A stretch of DNA of 64,000 nucleotides from contig NZ_FQTV01000006.1 of NCBI RefSeq assembly GCF_900128905.1, positions 62,001 to 126,000 on the forward strand, read 5' to 3'. The stretch's first letter is position 1; the number at the start of each line of letters is the position of its first letter. A program made the position numbers and the translations under genes. Source of the DNA: Bacteroides luti. Lineage in GTDB: Bacteria; Bacteroidota; Bacteroidia; Bacteroidales; Bacteroidaceae. This document shows, in pieces, positions 17,377 through 25,459 of this stretch. The notes below the pieces were generated by a model that made no database searches, was not told where the DNA came from, and worked only from the letters and a program-made list of their open reading frames with translations.

Positions 17377-18405
17377 ATGAATAAGTATTATCTTTCAAAG
17401 AACTATCCCAATCTGTCTAGTGCCGGTAACAAGGCCAAAACCGATATTGAAACAATCTTGTCCGACGCTGGTTTTGTAAATATCGGATTAAAGCAAACCC
17501 ATTATAACAATAAGTTACTGGGATTTATATTTACTCTGCTGGGAGTGCTGAAAGCCTCTTTTTTAATCTCTAAAGGTGATTGGCTTGTACTTCAGTATCC
17601 TCTGAAGAAATATTTTTCATTTATTTGTAAAGTTGCTCATCTTAAAGGTGGAAAGGTTACAGTTGTTATTCATGATCTTGGAAGCTTTCGAAGGGGAAAA
17701 CTAACCATTCCTCAGGAAATAGAACGGCTTAATAATGCAGACTATATCATTGCCCATAATAAGAAAATGGCAAATTGGCTGAAAGAGAATGGAAGTACAT
17801 CTAAATTGGGTTGTTTGGAGATCTTTGATTATCTTTCTGCTAATGTTTCAAAAAACACAGCTAAGATAAATTTTCCATTTAGTATAGTATATGCTGGTGG
17901 GCTGAGTTATAAGAAAAATGCATTTTTATATAAGCTTGGAGAATATGTAAAAACATACCGGTTTGTACTGTATGGTTCCGGTTTTAATGAAGAACTTCTT
18001 GGAGGAAATCAGAACTTTGCATATAAAGGCTTTGTTCCATCCGATGAACTTATCTCAACTGCTGAAGGGCATTTTGGTCTGGTTTGGGATGGAGATTCTA
18101 TAGATGCCTGCAGCGGAGCTTTCGGCGATTATCTGCAATATAATAACCCTCATAAAACATCTCTTTATATTCGTTGTCAGTTGCCAGTAATAATCTGGAA
18201 GAAAGCAGCTCTGGCACATTTTGTTGAAGAAAACAATATAGGTATATGCATCGGTTCACTGTCAGAGCTTGATCAGATTCTGTCATCATTAACTGCAGAA
18301 CAGTATCAGGCGATGAAGAATAATGTGATAAATATTAGTGATAAGTTAGCTAAAGGATATTTTATCACCAAGGCAATTGAAGAATCAGAACGAGTATTGT
18401 TTTAG
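17377..18405 (+). CDS. Galactofuranosyltransferase-like glycosyltransferase
   Basis: A 342-residue GT-B protein. The N-terminal half contains KGDWLVLQYPLKKYF and VTVVIHDLGSFRRGK, a pattern seen in bacterial beta-1,6-galactofuranosyltransferases. The C-terminal half has GHFGLVWDGDSIDACSGAFG followed by a YLQYNNPHKTSLYIRC-like donor site. Pairing with glf 11 bp upstream makes UDP-Galf the likely donor. It ends 15 bp from the convergent rnhA stop. Confidence 0.78.
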   Translation: MNKYYLSKNYPNLSSAGNKAKTDIETILSDAGFVNIGLKQTHYNNKLLGFIFTLLGVLKASFLISKGDWLVLQYPLKKYFSFICKVAHLKGGKVTVVIHDLGSFRRGKLTIPQEIERLNNADYIIAHNKKMANWLKENGSTSKLGCLEIFDYLSANVSKNTAKINFPFSIVYAGGLSYKKNAFLYKLGEYVKTYRFVLYGSGFNEELLGGNQNFAYKGFVPSDELISTAEGHFGLVWDGDSIDACSGAFGDYLQYNNPHKTSLYIRCQLPVIIWKKAALAHFVEENNIGICIGSLSELDQILSSLTAEQYQAMKNNVINISDKLAKGYFITKAIEESERVLF

Positions 18406-18420
18406 CTTCTCCAAAAAATC

Positions 18421-19038
18421 TTATTTCCTGCCAAAATCGGCAGGAATCTCACCCCAGTCTTTTGTCTCCCACTTAATAATCTGAGTGGTATATTTGTTAT
18501 TTTTCAGCCAGTTCTCTGCCCGTTCTATAATCTGAAACAACTCTTCTGTTTCCGGAGTACGTGGTAGCTTGGTTTTGCATTTCTTTTGTTTCACCCAACT
18601 TATAGCATTTACACTGTCGCTGTAGATAGGAATTTTGAGCTCTTTTTGTTTGAGCAGTGCCAGGCCATGCGCCAAAGCAAGAAATTCGCCGATGTTGTTT
18701 GTTCCCTTCATCGGGCCAAAATGAAAAATCTCTTCTCCCGTTTCAATATATACCCCCCTGTATTCCATAGCTCCCGGGTTTCCGCTGCAAGCAGCGTCTA
18801 CAGCCAGACTCTGTTTAATTATGTTCGCCGGAAGCACTTTCGGAGCAGACGCTTTGGCCTGTTTACCAATATATGCGTAAGGAGAGGAGGCATAGGCTCG
18901 TTCAGCCTCTTCTTTGGACTCGAAAGATTTATATTTTGCGCCTTCGTAACCCTTTATCTGAAGCTGACATTCGTTCCAAGAAGTATAAATTCCCGACGTA
19001 ACACCTTCCCAAACCACATAATATTTCTGTTTTGCCAT
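18421..19038 (-). CDS. rnhA: Ribonuclease H1 with N-terminal viroplasmin (hybrid-binding) domain
   Basis: A 205-residue protein. The viroplasmin domain is at about 3-45 (YYVVWEGVTSGIYTSWNECQ). The RNase H fold follows: first Asp in AVDAACSGNPG, Glu in GTNNIGEFLALAHGL, second Asp in IYSDSVNAISWVK and last Asp near the C-terminus (ADFGRK). It degrades RNA in RNA-DNA hybrids. An upstream ATG at 19134 is in frame, but a -7 box at 19085-19092 lies inside that extension, so MAKQKYYVV at 19038 is the start. Confidence 0.9.
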   Translation of the reverse strand: MAKQKYYVVWEGVTSGIYTSWNECQLQIKGYEGAKYKSFESKEEAERAYASSPYAYIGKQAKASAPKVLPANIIKQSLAVDAACSGNPGAMEYRGVYIETGEEIFHFGPMKGTNNIGEFLALAHGLALLKQKELKIPIYSDSVNAISWVKQKKCKTKLPRTPETEELFQIIERAENWLKNNKYTTQIIKWETKDWGEIPADFGRK

Positions 19039-19084
19039 CGCTCTTTTATTCGGAGTATTGTTTCTTGAATGTATAAGTTGTGGA

Positions 19085-19117
19085 CAAAGATAACTATTTT
19101 TTGGTTCATCCCACAAA
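19085..19117 (-). promoter_or_regulatory. Promoter for rnhA
   Basis: On the minus strand TTTG (19114-19117) and TATCTTTG (19085-19092) are separated by 21 bp, upstream of the ATG at 19038. Confidence 0.65.
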
Positions 19118-19252
19118 TGAGTCGTTTTTCTCATGCACTGCTAGAATGTTAAGTTCAATGAACTTTTGGTTTCTGTATACTTGTGTTTCCATCTGATGTT
19201 TTGATTTTGTTATTAACTCCTTCTTGTTTTTCTGTCGATATTTATTGGTTCG

Positions 19253-19889
19253 ATCTCCCACCTGCTACTAAAAATGGTGTAATTAACTGATTTATAATTG
19301 TATATTCTGATAGTAGATATTTTTGTTTTACAATTTATCTTCCACTAAATTCATTCATCTGCCACCTACTCAATTCTCTTGCTTAAAGTATATAACTTTC
19401 CTCTGTACGTATCTCTTGTCTTCGCCTTTGCGTAGTCTGATTTTTTGGAGAACATGATTCCTATAATAATTGAATCTTTTCTTATTGCATATAATGGTCT
19501 AGATATCATGTGTTTATTGGTTTCGTATTTAGTGCTTAGTAAGTTTGCAGCCGTGAACCCATAAGTCTTCGGCCGTAAACCCATGGGACTTTAGCCGAGA
19601 ACCCATGAGTTCTTGGCTGTAAACTCACTTATTATCATAAATGAATGTTTATACTAGAAAAGGGATAATGAGCAAAAATTGGCTTTTCTATTATTTAAAG
19701 TTTGGAGTAAACAAATAGTTAACGTTGCCTCGTAATTGCAATTTTACGTCGTAGTACTATCTTGAAATTCTATTTTTGGTGGTAGATGATGGCAATTTGT
19801 AGCAGATGAAATTGTGCAATCTTTTTATCTCCCACCTCTGAAATGCCTTTTAGCAAGTTCTTTGAGGCATTTTAGTAGCAGATGGCAGT
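19253..19889. repeat. Scattered degenerate copies of an ATCTCCCACCTGCTACT-like motif
   Basis: Similar sequences occur on the plus strand at 19253-19269, 19337-19346 (ATCTTCCACT), 19357-19370 (ATCTGCCACCTACT) and 19827-19837 (ATCTCCCACCT). On the opposite strand they occur at 19874-19889 (ACTGCCATCTGCTACT) and near 19780-19808. They loosely resemble the ends of the palindromes at 60731-60867 (CTGCCACTGCTGCCACC). Relationship unproven. Confidence 0.4.
19528..19637. repeat. 22-nt phased repeat GCCGTRAACCCATRRG (array 2)
   Basis: Units start at 19550, 19572, 19594 and 19616, exactly 22 nt apart. They begin GCCGTGAACCCATAAG, GCCGTAAACCCATGGG, GCCGAGAACCCATGAG and GCTGTAAACTCAC. The middle of each unit is self-complementary around CATG, with CCCATGGG perfect in the second. 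A fifth palindrome, CTTAGTAAG, is centred at 19539, one step earlier. Confidence 0.75.
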
Positions 19890-19907
19890 AACTTTTTTGT
19901 TTTAGAG

Positions 19908-20074
19908 AAAAAATTGGGGCGATACAGTAGAATCCGTATATGCAATGCTTGGTTGACTTGACAGAGTTTACAGATCAACCTGTCTTTGACCCTAGTCTCT
20001 TTGTGACCATCTGCAAGCGTCTCCAGATAGATAATTTCAAGGCCTTTACAGAAGAGTTGTTATCTATTTTAATA
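19908..20074 (+). pseudogene. Remnant of an IS5/IS1182-type transposase N-terminal region, frameshifted
   Basis: One frame gives NWGDTVESVYAML and stops. A second frame, from about 19943, gives CLVDLTEFTDQPVFDPSLFV and then TICKRLQIDNFKAFTEELLS. Joined, they match the conserved start of Bacteroidales transposases (DTVE...FVGL.EFT...FDPSLFVTIRKRL). The frame then runs into AT-rich sequence with no catalytic region, so only about 55 residues remain. No terminal inverted repeats were seen. Confidence 0.6.
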
Positions 20075-20099
20075 AGAAATTTTCATAATATAAATAGCA

Positions 20100-20135
20100 A
20101 AAATTCAATACAATATATTAAATTTGCCAAGTGCG
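20100..20135 (+). promoter_or_regulatory. Promoter-like leader shared with 60985-61018
   Basis: TAAATTTG (20119-20126) fits TAnnTTTG. The stretch ATTCAATACAA followed by TAAATTTGCCA, with the first block at 20103, recurs almost unchanged at 60990-61016 before the second accessory island. Confidence 0.45.
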
Positions 20136-20380
20136 TTTTAATTAACTCAAGATCATACTACGGAGTATCTTATGTTCAGCTTAAAGCATGCCCATTGTAG
20201 TCTATTAAAGAATTAAGAAAATATTTTTTGTTTGGACTTTAATTGATCTACATAATAAAACATATGGAATGAAAAAAACTTTTTCTTGATAATTAATTTG
20301 TTGCTAGTTATGAATTTAGCGTGACAAGTTGATCAAAGACGGAAAACAAGATTGCTCAATTTTATAATGAATATAATATT

Positions 20381-20839
20381 ATGCCAGAATACTTTGATAT
20401 TTCACTCATAGTAAGCAAAAGAAATAATTCAAAAAATGAAATTCATGATTTTCTTATGAAGATCAATCTGCCTGAAGGCGAAAATGAATCAGAATATTTT
20501 GAGAACAGAAAGACAATAGTGTCTCTTTTCGATTATGAGAATGCTGACTTTTATGAAATATGTGTTGGTATTCCTGAACAAACATACCATAAAGAAGTAT
20601 TTGAAAATGAATTAATGCAACTTACAAGTTTTATTCATGAATGTTTTGAACAGAATTCTTTTATAAAATATGCCTTGTGTAGTTTTGAATTGAATGGATA
20701 CTTACTTAAAAAGATTACTAATATTCAAGATTTTGATTGTAACCTATTGAATAGATTTCCAATAGTTTATTGTCAAGATGAAATATCAAATTCTCCATTG
20801 TTATTTGTTAATTTAAGTGCGCAAGATATTTTTGTATAA
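20381..20839 (+). CDS. Unrecognised 152-residue acidic protein
   Basis: I do not recognise it. It is a soluble, acidic protein with no signal peptide or membrane segment, beginning MPEYFDISLIVSKRNNSKNE. Its size, AT-rich coding sequence and place 18 bp before a double-CxxC gene, in a run of unrelated small genes with an Rhs scrap, resemble immunity proteins of polymorphic toxin systems. That role is inferred only from context. Confidence 0.6.
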   Translation: MPEYFDISLIVSKRNNSKNEIHDFLMKINLPEGENESEYFENRKTIVSLFDYENADFYEICVGIPEQTYHKEVFENELMQLTSFIHECFEQNSFIKYALCSFELNGYLLKKITNIQDFDCNLLNRFPIVYCQDEISNSPLLFVNLSAQDIFV

Positions 20840-20857
20840 TTTGATAGATGTTGTTTT

Positions 20858-21523
20858 ATGAAATATTATATATTGATTTATAATAGAGCTCCTATAGGTG
20901 AAAGTGGTGAATCCTGTAAAAGTAATTATAGTATTGAAATTGCATGTAGAAGTTGTGGTACAGGTGCAATTTTAGTCGGCAAATTGAAAACAAAAGGTTT
21001 AAGACAGATAAAAAAGGATTTTTTTATAACACTTGATGATGATTTTATAATATCTGAAAATTTATATCAGAAACTTATAACTGATGGTATTAAATTAGGC
21101 GATTTAAGAAAGATCGTTGATTATAAAAATAACGATTTGCCTTTTTATCATTTGAATACAAATATAATATTGCCTCCATCCAAAATGAACAACTTTGCTA
21201 TTGAGGGACAATGTCCTGTATGTAAACGTAATGGATATTTTAGTAAGGTTGTTTTTAACCAGTCTAGCAATGTTCCAACTAAAGTGTTACCATTTAGTCT
21301 CCAATATTCAAAGGAACAACTTGATAGCTTATTCTTTGATAAAAGTGATATATTTTTTACGTGGGAGTGTACAGGCCTATCTAATCTTACAGCACATGAT
21401 ATTTTTGTTGTGAGGTATGCACGACCGTTATTGGTTATTAGTGAAAAGTTTAAAGAATCTCTTGATAAATATGAAATTAAGGGCTTAAAATTTGAAGAAA
21501 TATTTATTTCAAATGATATATAG
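20858..21523 (+). CDS. Double-CxxC protein, possible immunity protein
   Basis: A 221-residue soluble protein with two zinc-ribbon-like pairs, CRSCGTG near residue 31 and CPVCKRNG near 119. It ends in an acidic tail. The arrangement recalls the double-CXXCG paralogues of myxobacteria, some of which are immunity partners of secreted toxins, but the match is by pattern only. It starts 18 bp after the previous gene, and the two are probably co-transcribed. Confidence 0.6.
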   Translation: MKYYILIYNRAPIGESGESCKSNYSIEIACRSCGTGAILVGKLKTKGLRQIKKDFFITLDDDFIISENLYQKLITDGIKLGDLRKIVDYKNNDLPFYHLNTNIILPPSKMNNFAIEGQCPVCKRNGYFSKVVFNQSSNVPTKVLPFSLQYSKEQLDSLFFDKSDIFFTWECTGLSNLTAHDIFVVRYARPLLVISEKFKESLDKYEIKGLKFEEIFISNDI

Positions 21524-21593
21524 AATTTAATTAATTTGGAATCATTTAGATATTTGAGATTATAGATATATAGATTTAATAAAAAAGTGAAAT

Positions 21594-22046
21594 ATGAGAC
21601 AAATTACGAAAACAAGTTTAGCGTTATTATTAACATCATTGATTTTTTTTAGTTGCTCTGGAAAATTGAAGCAAGTATCAGATGATAAATTTATTGGGAT
21701 TTGGGAAATTAAGGAGGCGCCATTGATGGATGGAACTCAAATACACATTAAAAGGGAGAATAATAAACTGGTAGGTAGAATTTATAAGCTTAATGATAAT
21801 AAATATGTGAAGCTCTTTTCTGATTCAGATGACGTATGGATTCCAGAGATTAGCAGAATCTCAAATTTTGAATTCAAACTAACTGAAAATAAGATTGGGA
21901 AAGAATTGTTCGCTTTATATGGTCAGAAAACTACTCAAGAATTTAAAGTTCAATTTGCTGACGATAATACAATTCAGTTGAGTACAAATGACTCTGATCC
22001 AACGAAATCAACCAGGATATACAAAAGAGTGATAACGGCTCACTAA
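21594..22046 (+). CDS. Small lipoprotein of unknown function
   Basis: 150 residues with a lipoprotein signal peptide (LALLLTSLIFFSC, Cys at about 21). The mature part contains DKFIGIWEIKEAPLMDGTQI and LVGRIYKL, a lipocalin-like beta-rich pattern of the kind found in many small Bacteroidales lipoproteins. No closer family recognised. Probably anchored to the outer or inner membrane facing the periplasm. Confidence 0.65.
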   Translation: MRQITKTSLALLLTSLIFFSCSGKLKQVSDDKFIGIWEIKEAPLMDGTQIHIKRENNKLVGRIYKLNDNKYVKLFSDSDDVWIPEISRISNFEFKLTENKIGKELFALYGQKTTQEFKVQFADDNTIQLSTNDSDPTKSTRIYKRVITAH

Positions 22047-22348
22047 CATTATAGAGCAATATGATTAAGCTAACTTTGATAGATGTTGCTCATTTTGATA
22101 TTATCCTGTTTCACCTTATGTTTATTGCGAGAATAATCCTATTAGATTTGATATACCAATGGAAATTTATAGATATAAATTATTAGTAAGCCTTTAAAGA
22201 GGGCATTTGATGTTGTATTATTATGAGTGTTTATGGTAGAAATTATTTCTTCTAAAACATAATTATAGGTTATAGAAGTATAAGTGATATTCTTAATGGT
22301 TCAAAACTTTCAATGTTACTTAAAAGATTAACAGTAAAATAATAACGA
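22047..22348. other. 302-bp gap containing a decayed Rhs core fragment
   Basis: No intact gene. The plus-strand frame from about 22099 reads YYPVSPYVYCENNPIRF, preceded by a stop. The rest is AT-rich and featureless. Confidence 0.65.
22096..22155 (+). pseudogene. Remnant of an RHS repeat-associated core
   Basis: YYPVSPYVYCENNPIRF matches the end of the Rhs core (typically SPYAYC.NNPV.YIDPDG), which marks the junction to a variable toxin domain. The expected DPDG is degraded to DIP and a stop codon lies just upstream. It is the only toxin-related sequence in the island. Confidence 0.6.
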
Positions 22349-22939
22349 ATGAAAATCAATAAAAAAATAAGTTCAGCCATTTTTATCTTTTCAATAATCT
22401 TAAATATATATCTAATCATAAATCAAGATATTATATCTGGGGTATGTGAAAAAGATATTTCTGATAAACGGCATTTTGAATTTGCAGGAAAGTTTATTTT
22501 CAATGATACTATTAGTAACTTGCTAAATTCTTTTGTAAAAGAGGTTGATAACGATAGTTGTTTTTTTGAGATGATTGTAGATAAAAGAAATACTAAAGAA
22601 ACCTATATTCATTTAATGGCAAGTATGGCTTTTCCTTATAAAGCTCTTGATAATAAGCAGGCAATGAATAATTATCTTACAAAAAACAGGCCTCTTTTAT
22701 ACATGCCGATTGATAATAAAAAAGGTTTTTTCATATATACAGGTATTGAACGTCTGGTAGATTTAGAAGCTATGAATGATGATATTAATTTTAGAACAAA
22801 TAAAAGCTCATATTTTGTTCGGTATTGGACTATTGTTCTAACAGACGATAAATATTTATTGTATAAAAATATTTATATGGATCCATTTAGTGTTTTAAAC
22901 TTTGATTACAGGAACCAATTAAAATTGAAGTTTAAATAA
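22349..22939 (+). CDS. Unrecognised 196-residue protein with N-terminal membrane anchor
   Basis: Residues 9-26 (SAIFIFSIILNIYLIINQ) form a signal anchor or signal peptide; the rest is hydrophilic and probably periplasmic. It contains no motif that I recognise. It lies 2 bp before the next gene, so the two are likely translated from one mRNA. Confidence 0.55.
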   Translation: MKINKKISSAIFIFSIILNIYLIINQDIISGVCEKDISDKRHFEFAGKFIFNDTISNLLNSFVKEVDNDSCFFEMIVDKRNTKETYIHLMASMAFPYKALDNKQAMNNYLTKNRPLLYMPIDNKKGFFIYTGIERLVDLEAMNDDINFRTNKSSYFVRYWTIVLTDDKYLLYKNIYMDPFSVLNFDYRNQLKLKFK

Positions 22940-22941
22940 TT

Positions 22942-23388
22942 ATGAAAGTTCGATGCAAGTATAATACAGGTCAAGATTTAAGGCGTTATGAAAATAAATT
23001 GTTGAAGGAAGAGGAGCTAGGAAGGTTTGGAATTACGGCAAATTCTATATATGGAGAAATAACGGTAGGAAGAGAATATTTGGTGATGGGAATGATAATG
23101 TTTGAATCCTATTTATCCTATTTAGTAGATGATGATGGCCTTATTTCAGCTTGCCCTTGTCAGCTATTTGAAGTTGTTGATGATAAGGTAGATCCTAAAT
23201 GGCATTTCAGATTAATTGAGAAGGAAGAGGATATATATCCTTATATTCAAGCAATTTGGGGCTATTATGAGTTGTGCTTTGATAGAAATTCGTATGAAAA
23301 ATTAATTGTAGAAAAAGCTGAAGATGTTTATCAGACTTATTTCAAACGAAAAAATACTTCTAATAATATTCAAATAAAGGCAGAATAA
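22942..23388 (+). CDS. Unrecognised 148-residue protein, immunity-like context
   Basis: A soluble acidic protein starting MKVRCKYNTGQDLRRYENKL. It contains ITVGREYLVMGMIMFESYLS followed by a YLVDDDGLISACPCQLFEVV block, a pattern met in small stand-alone proteins near Rhs and polymorphic toxin loci. No catalytic signature. Only 2 bp separate it from the preceding anchored protein. Confidence 0.55.
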   Translation: MKVRCKYNTGQDLRRYENKLLKEEELGRFGITANSIYGEITVGREYLVMGMIMFESYLSYLVDDDGLISACPCQLFEVVDDKVDPKWHFRLIEKEEDIYPYIQAIWGYYELCFDRNSYEKLIVEKAEDVYQTYFKRKNTSNNIQIKAE

Positions 23389-23440
23389 AAAGAAATAATA
23401 GAATGAAAACTAACTAATATAGAATGAGATACTTAAAAAA

Positions 23441-23908
23441 ATGCTAAAGGAGAAGAACACAGTTGGGCATGTAAAAAATGAAAAAATGAGGAAAACAGAA
23501 TTAGTTCCTAATATATCTGTAGGTGAATTCGTTTTAGGAAGTGATATAAGAAAATATACTCATTTACCTCATTGTTTGACAAAAAATAAAGAGAAAGACT
23601 TTTCATATGAGAGTTATAATTTTTATGAACAAGACCTCATTCTATGGGTTGAAAAGAGTAAGATCGAGACTATTTGCTGTGAAAAGGAATGTTACTGGGC
23701 GGGCCGTAATCTGATAAAAATGCCATTTGATGAGTTTCTATTATCTTATAATGTGACACCGGATAAATCTGAAAATATTTATATTTTAGTAAATGGAAAA
23801 GGGCAAAATCAGACTGTATATGATTTCGATAAACTAGGACTGCAGATATGGGTATGGAGGAAAAGGATAGTTACTGTCTTAATTTCGAATTTTCGAGCCA
23901 GTGAATAG
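23441..23908 (+). CDS. Unrecognised 155-residue protein
   Basis: A soluble protein with the segment NISVGEFVLGSDIRKYTHL, resembling the start of small immunity-type proteins in Bacteroidetes. Two Cys pairs (CCEKEC) are present. The start is uncertain: ATG at 23441 or an in-frame ATG at 23486 (MRKTELVPN), which fits the conserved part better. Function unknown. Confidence 0.5.
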   Translation: MLKEKNTVGHVKNEKMRKTELVPNISVGEFVLGSDIRKYTHLPHCLTKNKEKDFSYESYNFYEQDLILWVEKSKIETICCEKECYWAGRNLIKMPFDEFLLSYNVTPDKSENIYILVNGKGQNQTVYDFDKLGLQIWVWRKRIVTVLISNFRASE

Positions 23909-24048
23909 GATTGATATCATATCATTTATCCAATCATCTTATAAAAAGATGAAAGAAAATTGTGAAAATGAAGAAGCTATTCAAGCCTTGAAAAGAATAT
24001 GTATAAAGTAAATCTACCTTTTTCATCTATTAAATATAGGCCAAATAC

Positions 24049-24378
24049 ATGGAATTAAATAGAAAACCAACAGTACAGGAATTGAAACTCATAGAACTTT
24101 TAGTTGAAAAAGCTTCAATCAACTTATCTTCTAATTGGAAAGATGAGTTGACTGTACAAAATATGGATGATGGACAAATGGGCAGTTTACGCCTATATAC
24201 AGATGGAGATATAATTAAAAAACGTTTTTTTGATAAATGTGTAAGCGAATATCAGTTTAATGATCTTGATGGAATAGTAGTTATTGCGTCTTTGTATATT
24301 GATAATGAAAATAAACTGTTTGAACTTGACATCTGGAAAACAAATTGTGCACCTCTTAAAAAACTTCCATTTGACTGA
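24049..24378 (+). CDS. Small DUF6984-like protein
   Basis: A 109-residue protein beginning RKPTVQELKLIELLVEKASI, an N-terminal pattern I associate with DUF6984, a family often found among immunity genes. It ends DIWKTNCAPLKKLP. Family assignment is by eye. A 56-bp gap separates it from the next gene. Confidence 0.5.
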   Translation: MELNRKPTVQELKLIELLVEKASINLSSNWKDELTVQNMDDGQMGSLRLYTDGDIIKKRFFDKCVSEYQFNDLDGIVVIASLYIDNENKLFELDIWKTNCAPLKKLPFD

Positions 24379-24434
24379 GGATCTATCCAAATTTGTTTTT
24401 TTCGAAAAGAGATAAAAAATAGAGATAAAATTTT

Positions 24435-25034
24435 ATGAAAAAATATGTATTTACACTATTAGGATTACTGCTTTCTATATCTTGTTTTTCGGAAAGGAAT
24501 TTATTTTCATTGGTTGATAGCCTAAGGAAAAATGGAGTAGATTCAATTATTGTGTTGAAAGTTGTAGAAGGTGGTGTTTGGGGAACTGAAAGATTAAATA
24601 ATGATACCTGCTCGCCTACTGGTTATTATGAAGGTGTTTATGTTAATAATTATATTGTTTGGAAAAGGTCTGGGAAATGTTATTTTACTAAAACTCATCC
24701 ATGTATTAACTATAAACCTATGTTGGTTGACTGTTCTTCTCTTTTTTTATTTATAAATAAAAATGCTTCCAGAATGAGAAAAGAAAAAATATATCCGGAG
24801 GGTTATGGATCTAATTCAGTTACATGGCATGAGAATAATGTGAATACTCAGGTTTACATTTATTTAAAAAATAAAGTTATACATTTTAAGTTTAATCAAA
24901 CAGATATAGAAAAAGAATATAACCCTAAATATTTTGATTATAACTTGCAATTAAGAAAGATGAAATTTACTAATAAACTTATTAGAAAATTGAAAACAAT
25001 AGCTATTGGGAATGAGCATAAGTTTGGATTATAA
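24435..25034 (+). CDS. Secreted protein of unknown function
   Basis: A 199-residue protein with a signal peptide (YVFTLLGLLLSISCFS). An atypical Cys lies near the cleavage site, so a lipoprotein is possible. The mature part is rich in Lys, Asn and Tyr and has no motif that I recognise. Last gene of the island before the tRNA promoter. Confidence 0.55.
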   Translation: MKKYVFTLLGLLLSISCFSERNLFSLVDSLRKNGVDSIIVLKVVEGGVWGTERLNNDTCSPTGYYEGVYVNNYIVWKRSGKCYFTKTHPCINYKPMLVDCSSLFLFINKNASRMRKEKIYPEGYGSNSVTWHENNVNTQVYIYLKNKVIHFKFNQTDIEKEYNPKYFDYNLQLRKMKFTNKLIRKLKTIAIGNEHKFGL

Positions 25035-25057
25035 TTATGGTGATTTTCTATTCACTA

Positions 25058-25088
25058 TTTGGTAAATCGAAAAATAGTACTACCTTTG
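25058..25088 (+). promoter_or_regulatory. Promoter of tRNA-Glu
   Basis: TTTG at 25058-25061 and TACCTTTG at 25081-25088, with 19 bp between, an exact Bacteroides-type promoter. The tRNA begins 65 bp further on. Confidence 0.75.
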
Positions 25089-25152
25089 CGCCACAATTGG
25101 GAAATGAGGTGCTGCTAATAGTGCTGAAGATCTCTAATTGCAAATCATAAAT

Positions 25153-25224
25153 GGCCCGTTCGTCTATCGGTTAGGACGCAAGATTTTCATTCTTGAAAGG
25201 GGGGTTCGACTCCCCCACGGGCTA
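25153..25224 (+). tRNA. tRNA-Glu (anticodon TTC)
   Basis: A full cloverleaf. The acceptor stem is GGCCCGT / ACGGGCT (first pair G-T); the anticodon stem is CAAGA / TCTTG with loop TTTTCAT giving TTC; the T arm is GGGGG TTCGACT CCCCC. The CCA end is not encoded (ACTC follows). It stands alone with its own promoter. Confidence 0.95.
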
Positions 25225-25392
25225 CTCTTCAAAACAATCTTATACAGATTACTCCCTTTTAATTCGTTTATAATTCCCAGCAAAATTTCCATATCGTTAT
25301 TTAGTCTTTTGAAATTCCGGTAAATCAGCAACAACTAATCTTGCATTAAGTTAATCCAGGAACCGTTTTAAGGATAATCTGAAAAATAGTCT

Positions 25393-25400
25393 TACTTTTG
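25393..25400 (+). promoter_or_regulatory. -7 box for the menaquinone operon
   Basis: TACTTTTG, 59 bp before the menF start. The -33 element is weak. Confidence 0.5.
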
Positions 25401-25459
25401 TACTCCAATAAAAAAGTAACGATGACAGATAGACTTTTAGTGCGGAAAGGGAAGATCAG

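Larger units (their letters stand above)
19135..19909. other. 775-bp gene-free AT-rich stretch with several repeat types
   Basis: No convincing gene. It holds a perfect odd palindrome AAGTTCAATGAACTT near 19152, degenerate ATCTCCCACCTGCTACT-like repeats on both strands, a 22-nt phased array at 19528-19637, and a hairpin (AAATGCC / GGCATTT, 19840-19872). The short open frames here run through the repeats and have no recognisable protein character. Confidence 0.7.

Noticed and set aside
19366..19584. A 72-codon minus-strand frame
   Set aside because: It overlaps array 2 and has no protein family character or promoter.
24193..24390. A 65-codon minus-strand frame
   Set aside because: Antisense to the DUF6984-like gene, AT-rich and without support.
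25153..25224. tRNA-Glu as the attachment site of the neighbouring island
   Set aside because: I found no copy of the tRNA 3' end at the far side of the island and no integrase gene.
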